Source: an uncultured Mediterraneibacter sp.
GTDB taxonomy: Bacteria; Bacillota; Clostridia; Lachnospirales; Lachnospiraceae
Assembly: GCA_934309345.1 (NCBI GenBank)
Contig: CAKRDD010000008.1
Span: 62,001-126,000, forward strand
Direction: 5' to 3'
DNA length: 64,000 bases
The notes beneath the pieces were generated by a model. That model was not told the DNA's origin and searched no databases. It saw only the letters and a program-made list of their open reading frames with translations. Positions 16,927 to 25,817 of this stretch are shown here, one piece after another. The translations under genes were made by a program, and so were the position numbers. How positions within the stretch are numbered: position 1 is the first letter of the stretch; every line of letters starts with the position of its first letter.

Positions 16927-18252
16927 TTATTTTGCACCTAAAGTTACTTCCACTGTCTTCTCTTCATACTCTCCATTACTCTGTGGAATCTGAATTGTCA
17001 GTGACACCTTATCTCCTTTGGCATAATATTGAAGCTGTTCCTGAAGATCATCCATGCTTGATACGGTTGTTCCGTCAATTGCTGTGATAACACTTCCTTT
17101 TGTCATTCCGGCAGCCTCTGCTCCACCACCTTTTGTGATTTCTGATACATAGACACCTTCCGGCATATTCAGCTGTTTGGAGTATTCAGCCGGCACACTC
17201 ATTCCTTTGATACCAATTGCGCCCTGATCTTTCTCTGCAACCTTTGTCTTTGTTGCCTGATTCATCAGATCCTGGATCAGATCAGATACATCACTAATTG
17301 GAATTGCATATCCAACACCTTCTACGGAATCACCTACAAGCTTCGATGAGTTAATTCCAATTACTTCGCCACTTGCATTTACAAGTGCTCCACCACTGTT
17401 TCCAGGATTAATGGCTGCATCTGTCTGAATCAGTTTGGCATCACTCTCTGTTGTCTCACCCGTCTGCTCGTTTGTTTCAGAAACAGAACGATCCAAAGCA
17501 CTGATTACACCAGTTGTTACTGACTGTCCATAGCCAAGTGCATTACCGATTGCAATTGCAGGTTCTCCAACCTTTAACTGTGTGGAATCTCCGAGTGTTG
17601 CTACAGAGATTGCTTTCATTGTATCATCCGAAATAGAATCAAGCGGAACAGCCACAACAGCAATATCATACTCTGAGTTTGTTCCTTTAATATTCGCCTC
17701 AACGCTTGTTCCATCATCAAAAGTAACCGTTAATGTATCGCTTCCTGCTACTACATGATTATTTGTAACGACCAGAAGTTCTGAATCATTCTGGGATATG
17801 ATGATTCCTGTTCCAGCACTTTCGCTCTGTTGCTGTGACACACCACCGAAGAAATCCTGAACCTGCTGCACACTCATATTTGTAATTGATACGATTGATG
17901 GCATTACATTTTCCACAATACTTGAAACATCTGAAGTTACAACACTGGATGATTTGGATAAGGAAGCATTGTTGCTCACAGCTTTGGTTGCCGTAGTATT
18001 GGTCTTCGTCACACCGGTCAATCCAAGCACTTTACTTCCGACAACATTGGATGCCAGAAATGTACCACTGGAAACAACTCCAAACAATAGTGCAAATCCT
18101 GTCACTACCACTGCTTTTGGAATTTTCTTTTGCGGTTTCTTACCATGCGGTACTCGATGTTTCTGACCACCATTATCATCATGAAATGGTGTTTCGCTCT
18201 GTCCGTTTCCATTCATTCCATCCGAATTATAATAATTATATTGATTCTCCAT
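16927..18252 (-). CDS. HtrA/DegP-type membrane-anchored serine protease
   Basis: Envelope quality-control protease of the S1C family with one PDZ domain, 441 residues. A polar Asn/Gly-rich cytoplasmic N-terminus of about 45 residues precedes one transmembrane helix (about 47-65) and a Ser/Thr-rich linker. The trypsin-like domain has His166 (VVTNNHVVAG), Asp196 (SEYDIAVV) and Ser286 (NPGNSGGAL). The PDZ domain spans roughly 345-435 (GVYVSEITKGGGAEAAGM and VITAIDGTTVSSMDDL). All three catalytic residues are intact. It has its own terminator and no obvious partner gene. Confidence 0.95.
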   Translation of the reverse strand: MENQYNYYNSDGMNGNGQSETPFHDDNGGQKHRVPHGKKPQKKIPKAVVVTGFALLFGVVSSGTFLASNVVGSKVLGLTGVTKTNTTATKAVSNNASLSKSSSVVTSDVSSIVENVMPSIVSITNMSVQQVQDFFGGVSQQQSESAGTGIIISQNDSELLVVTNNHVVAGSDTLTVTFDDGTSVEANIKGTNSEYDIAVVAVPLDSISDDTMKAISVATLGDSTQLKVGEPAIAIGNALGYGQSVTTGVISALDRSVSETNEQTGETTESDAKLIQTDAAINPGNSGGALVNASGEVIGINSSKLVGDSVEGVGYAIPISDVSDLIQDLMNQATKTKVAEKDQGAIGIKGMSVPAEYSKQLNMPEGVYVSEITKGGGAEAAGMTKGSVITAIDGTTVSSMDDLQEQLQYYAKGDKVSLTIQIPQSNGEYEEKTVEVTLGAK

Positions 18253-18366
18253 AAAGATTACCTCTTCTCTTGTTTATTCTTTTTCTTTGATGTTTATATA
18301 GTAACGCCGCATTGTGATAAATCTGTGTATAATCAATTAATAAAGATTGAAAAGAACGATAGAAAA

Positions 18367-18406
18367 ACAGGATCAGAACTTTCTTCTTAAGCAGTTCTAA
18401 TCCTGT
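18367..18406 (-). terminator. Bidirectional terminator after the cohesin-like gene
   Basis: Stem ACAGGATcAGAACT paired with AGTTCTaATCCTGT, with T-rich runs on both sides (TTTTTC on the minus side). Confidence 0.75.
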
Positions 18407-18455
18407 CTATATTTTTTCAATTACCTAATCAGTATCTTTCATCCATCTCTTAGAC

Positions 18456-19904
18456 TTACAGATCAATGAAATCTACATCATAATCATCTGATTTTTTTCC
18501 TTTTTTTGATTTCTTAGCGGATTTCCCTAAATTTCTTGTATTCCCTGTCGGTGCATCATAGTCATCATCATACTCGTCATCGTAATCATCATCAAAATCA
18601 TAATCCGCATACTCATCATCAAAGGCATCGTAATCGTCATTATAATCATCATCATAACCATCGTCATAATCATCATTTACTTTTTTACGTCCAAATGCCT
18701 TTCTGTCTGACTTCTTAGCAGCAACCGGCTCATCATCTTCTTCATCTTCAAAAGGAATATCATACTCATCATACAGATCATCAAGTTCCTGATTTCTATG
18801 CACAAGTTTTACTGCAAACATAATCATAAGAACGAGTAATACAACTACGATCAGTGCTCCTCCAGCTAGAAGAACAATTGGATGTTCTTTTACAAGTGAC
18901 TCCAGTTTTCCAACAATTCCAGTTGCGTCTTTCTTTGTACTGTCTGTTGTCTGAACATCTACACTCTGATAAGTGCCATCCTGTGAATCATACTGATAGA
19001 ATCCTTTTTCACCTGTTCTTGTATTCACCGCATACAGAAGATCATAACGATCATTCTCAGGATTTGCCCAGTATGGATACGTCTGGTCTGCTACTGTAAG
19101 TTCGCCTTCCTGATAAGAATCCGGAAGCTTTGCTCCATCATTATCTGCTAAAAGAATAATAGATGTTGTATCAGAAATCTTCAGTTCTGTGTATGGAACG
19201 AATGTTGAATCATCCTCATTGTAGAGGAAAAACTTTCCTTCTCCGGAAGCATCTACCAAATATCCAAGTGTAACACCAGCCTCATTAGCAACAAACTTGT
19301 GTTCTTCACCATTGAATGTCTTTGTAGTCTCACTATATCCTACCGGGATTGCAGATGTTGCAAATTCTTCTGAGAAGTTATAATCTGTTCCATTCACATT
19401 TACTGTAATATCAGTAGCTGCACCAGTTGATTCACTTCCAGTTGCCTCAATCTCTGTTGAGCCATCATCTGCCTGTTCAATCTTAATTGCGGAAGATCCC
19501 TGATCTAATGTCAGTGTCTCATCTGAATACAGATAAGCCTTTGAGCTGTCAACTGTGATCGTTGTATCTCCCATCTTCAATGCTTTAAACGTCATTGTAG
19601 TACGAAGTTCTGTCGCTGTTCCGTCTCCGCTTCCTGAGTATGTAAGCTTGCCATCACTGTCTGCTGTTACACCCTCTCCGCTTTCAAACTGAAGTGCAGA
19701 AGTATCATAACTCATTGTAATATCTGCATCTCCAACAGCTGAATTTCCAGATCTCACAACAAGATCTACACTTACTTCCTCTCCAACCTTTGTCTGTGGA
19801 TCAGAGAACATCAGAGAACCATCAGCTGCACTTACAATTGTGCTGAACATTGGCACTGTAAGACACAGTGATAATGCTGCTGCCGCTAATTTCTTTGCTT
19901 TCAT
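18456..19904 (-). CDS. Membrane-anchored cohesin-like surface protein with Asp/Tyr-rich cytoplasmic tail
   Basis: Secreted or anchored protein of 482 residues, function unknown. A signal peptide (about 1-27, ending VSAADG) is followed by a beta-rich module of about 115 residues. Its features KVGEEVSVDLVV, GDADITMSYD and TTMTFKALKMGDTTITV resemble the cohesin fold used in cellulosome-type contacts. A second extracellular region of about 190 residues (151-340) is unassigned. One transmembrane helix (about 345-370) leads to a cytoplasmic tail of about 110 residues with many DDYDD-type repeats, ending in Lys-rich SAKKSKKGKKSDD. No dockerin protein is in the window. The cohesin assignment is from pattern only. 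Confidence 0.75.
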   Translation of the reverse strand: MKAKKLAAAALSLCLTVPMFSTIVSAADGSLMFSDPQTKVGEEVSVDLVVRSGNSAVGDADITMSYDTSALQFESGEGVTADSDGKLTYSGSGDGTATELRTTMTFKALKMGDTTITVDSSKAYLYSDETLTLDQGSSAIKIEQADDGSTEIEATGSESTGAATDITVNVNGTDYNFSEEFATSAIPVGYSETTKTFNGEEHKFVANEAGVTLGYLVDASGEGKFFLYNEDDSTFVPYTELKISDTTSIILLADNDGAKLPDSYQEGELTVADQTYPYWANPENDRYDLLYAVNTRTGEKGFYQYDSQDGTYQSVDVQTTDSTKKDATGIVGKLESLVKEHPIVLLAGGALIVVVLLVLMIMFAVKLVHRNQELDDLYDEYDIPFEDEEDDEPVAAKKSDRKAFGRKKVNDDYDDGYDDDYNDDYDAFDDEYADYDFDDDYDDEYDDDYDAPTGNTRNLGKSAKKSKKGKKSDDYDVDFIDL

Positions 19905-19948
19905 ATAATTACCCCTTCTTTTGTTGTCTTAAACTTATATACTATCCT

Positions 19949-19977
19949 ATTGTACACTGTTTGAGTGGAGTTGTCTA
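19949..19977 (-). promoter_or_regulatory. Promoter of the cohesin-like gene
   Basis: Minus-strand TAGACA (19972-19977), 17 bp, TACAAT (19949-19954), about 45 bp before the start codon. Confidence 0.7.
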
Positions 19978-20022
19978 CATGGAAGAATACATTTTAGAAA
20001 CTTTCAAAACTATAAAAAGAAA

Positions 20023-20049
20023 GATAACAATGCATTAAGCACTGATATC
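20023..20049 (-). terminator. Terminator of the lic (choline) operon
   Basis: Minus-strand stem GATATCAGTGC-TTAAT-GCATTGTTATC (one mismatch, one wobble) followed by TTTCTTTTTATAG, 16 bp past the transporter stop. Confidence 0.7.
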
Positions 20050-20064
20050 TCTCCTTTTATCCTC

Positions 20065-21615
20065 TTACTTTTTCCTCTGTTTTTCATTTTCTTCCATAAA
20101 TTTCTTTGCATCCTTCATAAAACTCAGCACAATCAGCACAATAACTGCGCCAATTGGGAAAGCTGCAATAATACTTACCGACTGAAGATTACTCATTGAA
20201 CTTTCTGAGAACACAAGTGCAATTGGAAGGAGAATCAGCAAGATACACCACATCAACTGAATCAGTCTGTTTGGATTCTCATCTTCTCCCAGTCTGTGAT
20301 AACTATAGCATGATGCTGTCAGTGCAATTGAATCAAATGAAGTTGCATAAAATGCAATCATTGTAATCAATACCAGAGCAAGTACAAACGGTGCACAAGG
20401 CAGAGAACGGATTACTCCAATGATCATTGTATACAGATCTCCCGTTTTCTCATAAGCAGCGATAAAATCCATCTGTCCACTGATCTGTTTTCCAAGAGAA
20501 TAATTTCCAAGAACAATGAAGCTTACGATTGTTGATCCAACACCAAATACATATCCTCCAAGAATGGTCTGACGAACTGTTCTTCCTCTGGAAATGTTTC
20601 CGATAAAGAACGGAGCTGCCACACACCATACCATCCAGTATGCCCAATAGTAGATTGTATAGTTCTGTGGGAATGATGTTGTTCTTTCCGGGTCTGTAAA
20701 TGTTGAAAGCTCAAAGAAATTTTGAACCACTTTTCCAAGAGATGCAAAACCATTTTCAATAATGAATTTTGTTTCTCCTCCAAAAAGTAATACAAACAAA
20801 AGCAATCCGAAGAACAGGTATACGCAGGCTTTCGCAAGAAAACTAATTCCTTTAAATCCATGTAACAAAGAATAAGTATAAATAACACATGTAATCAAAA
20901 TAATTATAATCGTTACAACTGTACGGCTCAGTTCGATATGAAACAGTTCATTAATAATACTTGCCATCAAAGGTGTCGCAATACTAAATGTTGTTGCTGT
21001 TCCCGCAATCAGAGCAAATACTGCAAGCAGGTCAATGATTCTTCCCAGCATTCCATCTGTATGTTTTCCTAAAATTGGTCTGCAGGCTTCAGAATATTTC
21101 TGTCTTTCACGATTACGTACATGAAGCATAAACCCAAAAGCAACTGCAAGCACAAGATAGAATCCCCACGGAATCAAACTCCAGTGGAAAATCGGGAAAA
21201 CGCCTGCCCATTCACGAATACTTCCAAGTTCTGCAATGTGTGGGTCTGTCGCATACATGACCCACTCTGAGAAAGAATAAAACAGGATATCTGCAGCAAG
21301 TCCTGCTGTAAACATCATGGAGCCCCATGCAAAGAAAGAATATTTTGGTTTTTCAGTCTGAGCTCCTAAAACAATATTTCCATACTTTGATGTTGCTACA
21401 TAAATAGATAACAGGAATACACCTAATCCAATCACAAGATAATAAGTTCCAAATGTATCACCAAATACATATCTAATCTGACTAAGCACCTGATTGGATT
21501 GCTCCGGCTTAAAGAAGAATAAAATACATAAAACCACAATAAGCCCTAATGGCAATAATGTAATAAGCCAGTCAATCTTCTTTTTCTCTGTCTGTTTTGT
21601 CTGTTTCGTTTCCAT
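20065..21615 (-). CDS. BCCT-family transporter, probably for choline
   Basis: Secondary transporter of 516 residues in the betaine/carnitine/choline family, with about 12 transmembrane segments. The BCCT hallmark is the Trp/Tyr-rich segment IYYWAYWMVWCVAAPF near residue 315, which corresponds to the aromatic substrate box. FHWSLIPWGFY near 145 and FYATSFDSIALTAS near 420 also fit. The gene follows licC by 17 bp and ends the lic operon. Choline, for CDP-choline synthesis, is therefore the likely cargo, filling the place of the LicB permease in other bacteria. Substrate choice is inferred from context; betaine or carnitine is possible from the family alone. Confidence 0.9.
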   Translation of the reverse strand: METKQTKQTEKKKIDWLITLLPLGLIVVLCILFFFKPEQSNQVLSQIRYVFGDTFGTYYLVIGLGVFLLSIYVATSKYGNIVLGAQTEKPKYSFFAWGSMMFTAGLAADILFYSFSEWVMYATDPHIAELGSIREWAGVFPIFHWSLIPWGFYLVLAVAFGFMLHVRNRERQKYSEACRPILGKHTDGMLGRIIDLLAVFALIAGTATTFSIATPLMASIINELFHIELSRTVVTIIIILITCVIYTYSLLHGFKGISFLAKACVYLFFGLLLFVLLFGGETKFIIENGFASLGKVVQNFFELSTFTDPERTTSFPQNYTIYYWAYWMVWCVAAPFFIGNISRGRTVRQTILGGYVFGVGSTIVSFIVLGNYSLGKQISGQMDFIAAYEKTGDLYTMIIGVIRSLPCAPFVLALVLITMIAFYATSFDSIALTASCYSYHRLGEDENPNRLIQLMWCILLILLPIALVFSESSMSNLQSVSIIAAFPIGAVIVLIVLSFMKDAKKFMEENEKQRKK

Positions 21616-21632
21616 TTGCTTTCCTTTCCGAC

Positions 21633-22490
21633 TTACCTTGTCTTTAATCCTGATGTATAAGAATACTCATACTTCTTACCATCACAAAAAAACTCAAATC
21701 CTATCACTTCTCCATTGGATTTTACTGGTTTCATCTGCGTCATTTTTCCTTCCGGACAGTTCAGTTTCTCTGAAATTTCCCGAAGTACTTTGCTGCCCGT
21801 ACATTCTTTGTACTTTACATCAAATCCCCTTAATTCATCAATACTGTCAAACTCTTCAATAATACCGGCATCATACTTTCTGATATACATTTCCATTTCA
21901 TCCATATGCGCCATATAAAGGTTTTCCCAGTATTCATCCCACAGTTCTTTTTTCTGAAAAGCTTCTTCAAGATACGGCAGCAACTGTGTACTGAATTTTT
22001 CATTAAAGAATACATGACCTTTCATCACCCATGCATTCTCGCCACCGATCTGAACCCCTGTGATTTTCCCTGTATTATCAGTCTTGATACACCACTCTTC
22101 TGTAGCACCATCTGCATATTCAGAAGCATAAAATGCATTTTCACTTTCTTCCATAAATACATTTTCTGTGAAATAATTGTCTGCTGAGCAAATCCAGGTA
22201 TTTTTCAAATATTCTCTCGCAACATACAAAGTAGAGAAATTATTCATTTGTTTGTAATATGGATTTTCAACAAGAATCACATGATATTTTTCTTTCAGAT
22301 ATTCAAACTTTTCTTTCAAATATCCGACTACGATAACAATTTCATCAATTCCTGCTTCTCTCAGCTGTCCGATCTGACGTTCAATCATAATTTCGTCTTT
22401 CACATTCAAAAGCGCCTTCGGCGTCTCCAGTGACAACGGTGCAAATCTTGAGGACATTCCGGCAGCCATGATAATAGCATTTCTAGTCAT
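21633..22490 (-). CDS. licC: LicC-like CTP:phosphocholine cytidylyltransferase with vestigial kinase-like C-terminus
   Basis: Nucleotidyltransferase of 285 residues that should make CDP-choline from phosphocholine. The start MTRNAIIMAAGMSSRFAP (22490) has AAGGAGA about 9 nt upstream and overlaps the preceding gene by 8 nt. The nucleotide-binding loop and KALLNV, then IVVGYLKEKFEYLKEKY and CSADNYFTENVF, match the layout of pneumococcal LicC. About 50 residues at the C-terminus (LREISEKLNCPEGKMTQMKP to GKKYEYSYTSG) resemble the start of the LicA kinase domain of the neighbouring fusion protein. That stretch stops before any catalytic motif, as if left by duplication and truncation. Confidence 0.88.
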   Translation of the reverse strand: MTRNAIIMAAGMSSRFAPLSLETPKALLNVKDEIMIERQIGQLREAGIDEIVIVVGYLKEKFEYLKEKYHVILVENPYYKQMNNFSTLYVAREYLKNTWICSADNYFTENVFMEESENAFYASEYADGATEEWCIKTDNTGKITGVQIGGENAWVMKGHVFFNEKFSTQLLPYLEEAFQKKELWDEYWENLYMAHMDEMEMYIRKYDAGIIEEFDSIDELRGFDVKYKECTGSKVLREISEKLNCPEGKMTQMKPVKSNGEVIGFEFFCDGKKYEYSYTSGLKTR

Positions 22491-24228
22491 TTTCCATTCT
22501 CTCCTTTGCAAGCCTGTAAAATTCTTTTGCATAACGGTACTGTTTTAGAGAATACTCACCGAACTCCACTCCGAGGATTCTCTTATATTCGCACCAGTTG
22601 CTCCACAAAAATCCACAAATTGCAATATAACAATAAATCTTTGTCCTGATTATTTCTGGACATCCTTCCGTAAAATAGGCATCGATAAGTTGATCAATCT
22701 GTTCTTTTTCATACAAAGCATAGATTGCAAACATCGCAATATCCACATGCGGGTCCTGCATTCCTGAATACTCCCAATCAATAAGATATATCCTGTCATC
22801 CACAAAGAGGAAGTTATCCGGAACTGCATCAATATGAGTTAATGTATACTCTTTTTCCTGCTGATCAACAAAGAATTTCAGTTCATACATTTTCTCCTTT
22901 GTCTTCTCATAATCGCGGTAAATGGATTTCTCTCCATTTCTGTACTGCTCATATTTTTCAATCTGCTCAAACAAGTCAAAAGAATGGTCTACTTTCAGAT
23001 TCTGCTCATGCACATTTCTCAGATACTTCATACATGCTTTCACATCGTTTTCATTTTCAGCATCGCAATTTCTTGCACCCTCTAAAAATTCTGTAATCTT
23101 ATACCCTTTTTCTTTCGACATATATCGAACTGGATCACAGATACCTTTCGGTCCAATCACCTGATAAACATCATACTCCTGGCTTCTATTAATCATCTTA
23201 TCTGTTCCTTCTCCCGGAACTCTCATGATATAACGCTTTTCACCACAACGGAAACGGAACGAACGATTAGTCATTCCTTTTTTCAGGGGTTCAATCTCTG
23301 TGATTTCTTTCTGTTCACAAGAAAGCGTCTCTGCAATAATATCAAGAAGTTCTGAATTCAGCTGATCTGAATTCTCATCAAGATCTCTCAACTGCTCCAA
23401 TGTATTAATCTCCAGGACATCTCCTTTTTTTACTTCTTTCGGAAAAAGAATCATTTTCCCTTTCTCCATTGCTGCATCTTCCCAAAATGAATTGTAATAT
23501 CTGCGATGTTCTTTCATTTCACTGATTTTCTGTTCTAAAGTTCTTGCACTTTCTTTATTGATGTACGCAATTCCTACCATATGATTACCAGCTTCCGAAT
23601 CACCAACTGCTTTTAATTCCATCTTTCGATTCATACGAATCGTACTATCCTCATCCGGCATCTCATCAATCATGTACCAGGAATACAGTTCAGTCTCTGA
23701 GAAAGGATTTGTTCTGCACCAAAGATCACACGGTACAATATACGCATTTTCCAATCTATCTTTTACCTTTGCCAACGAAAACAGATTGTTCTTTACTGCA
23801 TATTCCTTATTATAAACCAGCTCTACTCCATACTCATCGATCAGGTATTCATACTGTTCTTTCATAAATCCAACAACGATAGTGATCTTATGGATTCCTT
23901 TTTCTTTCAACTGTTTAATCAGTCGTTCTACTAAAGTCTCACCTCTTACTTCAAGCATTCCCTTGGATACTTCTGTATTGATCGGTATCATTCTCATTCC
24001 TGCTCCAGCTGCAAGAATCACTGCCTGATTTGGTCTATTCTCTTTAAATAACTCTTCTGCCTGTTCAGTCAATCTATAATCTGCATTCAGATAACCGGCT
24101 TTCACAAGTTCTGCTAATGAAGTATTCACTTTACCAAGTGAATAACCAGAAGCTTCTGATAACTGTCTCTGATTTACATATGCTTCTTTTTTTATGATGT
24201 TCAGTAAATCGAGTTCTTGTTTGTTCAT
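22483..24228 (-). CDS. licA: Three-domain fusion: winged helix, LicC-like nucleotidyltransferase and LicA-like choline kinase
   Basis: A 581-residue fusion. Residues 1-66 form a helix-turn-helix/winged-helix module (EAYVNQRQLSEASGYSLGKV, then YRLTEQAEELF). Residues 68-300 are a nucleotidyltransferase (VILAAGAGMRMIPIN, IVVGFMKEQYEYL). Residues 310-581 are an APH/choline-kinase fold with catalytic HIDAVPDNFLF near 465 and metal-binding LIDWEYSG near 483. The kinase should phosphorylate choline. The nucleotidyltransferase may be a second cytidylyltransferase, though its signature reads SKG rather than the usual PKA. The N-terminal module suggests DNA binding or self-regulation, which is inference. 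It heads the lic operon behind a good promoter. Confidence 0.88.
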   Translation of the reverse strand: MNKQELDLLNIIKKEAYVNQRQLSEASGYSLGKVNTSLAELVKAGYLNADYRLTEQAEELFKENRPNQAVILAAGAGMRMIPINTEVSKGMLEVRGETLVERLIKQLKEKGIHKITIVVGFMKEQYEYLIDEYGVELVYNKEYAVKNNLFSLAKVKDRLENAYIVPCDLWCRTNPFSETELYSWYMIDEMPDEDSTIRMNRKMELKAVGDSEAGNHMVGIAYINKESARTLEQKISEMKEHRRYYNSFWEDAAMEKGKMILFPKEVKKGDVLEINTLEQLRDLDENSDQLNSELLDIIAETLSCEQKEITEIEPLKKGMTNRSFRFRCGEKRYIMRVPGEGTDKMINRSQEYDVYQVIGPKGICDPVRYMSKEKGYKITEFLEGARNCDAENENDVKACMKYLRNVHEQNLKVDHSFDLFEQIEKYEQYRNGEKSIYRDYEKTKEKMYELKFFVDQQEKEYTLTHIDAVPDNFLFVDDRIYLIDWEYSGMQDPHVDIAMFAIYALYEKEQIDQLIDAYFTEGCPEIIRTKIYCYIAICGFLWSNWCEYKRILGVEFGEYSLKQYRYAKEFYRLAKERMEND

Positions 24229-24263
24229 GTACTTTTATTTCTCCTTTTTTGTGAACTACAGGT

Positions 24264-24292
24264 AGTATAGCACCTTTATATTTAAAAAGCAA
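24264..24292 (-). promoter_or_regulatory. Sigma-A promoter of the lic operon
   Basis: Minus-strand TTGCTT (24287-24292), 17 bp, TATACT (24264-24269), about 36 bp before the licA start. The -35 lies within the 3' arm of the preceding terminator. Confidence 0.75.
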
Positions 24293-24319
24293 GACAATTT
24301 TTAAATTGCCTTGCTTTTT
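24284..24319 (-). terminator. Bidirectional terminator between the SGNH-like gene and the lic operon
   Basis: Stem AAAAAGCAAGaCAATTT paired with AAATTGcCTTGCTTTTT (one mismatch, 2-nt loop), with its own A/T runs serving both strands. It lies 48 bp past the stop at 24367. Confidence 0.8.
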
Positions 24320-24366
24320 TAGGTAAACAAGACAATGTTGTTGTCAAGTCTAGAATTACCTGTAAT

Positions 24367-25806
24367 CTACTGAACAAGCGAATATTTCGTTATTTTTCCG
24401 GCCTGATATGTAATAAATTCAACGTCATTCCAATAATTCTTGCTATCAATCGTTACACTATAAGAAGCATCTTCATTTTTTCTCATATCATAGGTGCAAC
24501 CTTTCATCTTCATATATACATATGTTGCATTTCCATCAATTCCCGTTACTGTTATGTCACATAGATTTCCCCTTCTGCCAACTGCTACATCCTCTTGATT
24601 CAATGATTCAGATATCACCTCTGCCTGTTCTTCCATATCTTGCTCATTTGGATTTAATTCTATATGTTCCATATCGTATTGAGTAAAATAAACTGGCTCC
24701 AACGTATATTCAGCCAGTTCAAAAATAACACAGTCCGGCTGAAAAATATTATAATAATAGTCAAAATAAGTTATGTTTCGATAATCGTGTACAGAAATAT
24801 ACTCACCAAAACTATTTTCAAGAAATTTATATCCCATTCCATTCATATAACTTCCCTGAAATACTAAAGCTTTTGGTGCTCCCTCCTCTTTTCTATCTTC
24901 ATTAATCACATATTGAAAATGCCTATACTGATCATCAACATATAGATCATCCGCATAATCTTTTGTAATATCTTCAACCGCTGATTTTAATTCAAAAATC
25001 GGTTCATATTCATGAATTGGAAATTCTGATACTTGTAAAGTTGTATTTAACTTCTCCTTTATATTATACTCGCTCTTTTCATTTATATGTAATTGTGGAT
25101 ACCATGTCTGCATCTTTGTCAGAATATTATTACATCCATAAAATGCTCCAAGATCATTCCAATGACCTGCATTATATTTTTTATTAAACACCACTTCTCC
25201 CTCAGCTGCCTTTTCTTCGAGCAATGAGGTATTATCAACATAATTAATTCCACGATTATCCAACTCAGACATAAATGTTTTTACCCAGTCATTATTATAA
25301 TTTATTCCAACAGGCAGCTCATCCTGAAGGACAGTTACTTTCGCAGGATTAAAAACAAACAAGAAAGGGACATTTCTGCTCTCACAATATTTCTGAATCT
25401 TTTCTATTGCATCCACAAATGCGATATGATATTCGCCAAAATCAGGTTCTTTTGTTAACTTGAAAAATACATATCCGTCTTTCCCATATGTATATGTCGG
25501 ATGAACCATTTTGTCAAACAACCGATCATTCGCTACTGTATACAGATAGATCATATCCTCTCTAAAACCAATTCTATCCTGAACATAATTTTCTAATATT
25601 TCTGTAATTTTTTCTTCCTCATCTTCTGAAGTATCTTTTTCCTCTGAATCATCCTCGTCTTTCTCCGAGTCAGCGCAAAAAGGATTCTCAGTCAACATTC
25701 GGTTATCTATTTCTGATACTGCATTTTCCTGAAAATTAAATTTATAAAGAGGAATAAAAAGCAATAATGCAAAAATAATTATTGTACCAATTTTAATTTT
25801 CTTCAA
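24367..25806 (-). CDS. AlgJ/AlgX-type SGNH-like protein, partner of MBOAT acyltransferase
   Basis: Membrane-anchored extracytoplasmic protein of 479 residues. One N-terminal transmembrane helix is followed by an acidic linker (many Asp/Glu, 45-70) and an SGNH-hydrolase-like domain of the DHHW/AlgJ group. NAGHWNDLGAFYG near residue 225 corresponds to the Asp/Gly-His-x-x-Asp catalytic element. FQGSYMNGMG near 325 is at the nucleophile Ser position, but the usual preceding Asp is replaced by Gln. A beta-rich C-terminal segment follows. It starts 11 bp after an MBOAT gene, so the pair should move an acyl group across the membrane onto a surface glycan. Acetate and the target polymer are guesses. 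Confidence 0.78.
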   Translation of the reverse strand: MKKIKIGTIIIFALLLFIPLYKFNFQENAVSEIDNRMLTENPFCADSEKDEDDSEEKDTSEDEEEKITEILENYVQDRIGFREDMIYLYTVANDRLFDKMVHPTYTYGKDGYVFFKLTKEPDFGEYHIAFVDAIEKIQKYCESRNVPFLFVFNPAKVTVLQDELPVGINYNNDWVKTFMSELDNRGINYVDNTSLLEEKAAEGEVVFNKKYNAGHWNDLGAFYGCNNILTKMQTWYPQLHINEKSEYNIKEKLNTTLQVSEFPIHEYEPIFELKSAVEDITKDYADDLYVDDQYRHFQYVINEDRKEEGAPKALVFQGSYMNGMGYKFLENSFGEYISVHDYRNITYFDYYYNIFQPDCVIFELAEYTLEPVYFTQYDMEHIELNPNEQDMEEQAEVISESLNQEDVAVGRRGNLCDITVTGIDGNATYVYMKMKGCTYDMRKNEDASYSVTIDSKNYWNDVEFITYQAGKITKYSLVQ

Positions 25807-25817
25807 TTAATTCACTC

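Noticed and set aside
18536..18718. Plus-strand His-rich reading frame opposite the acidic tail of the cohesin-like protein
   Set aside because: His is simply the antisense reading of GAT-rich Asp codons.
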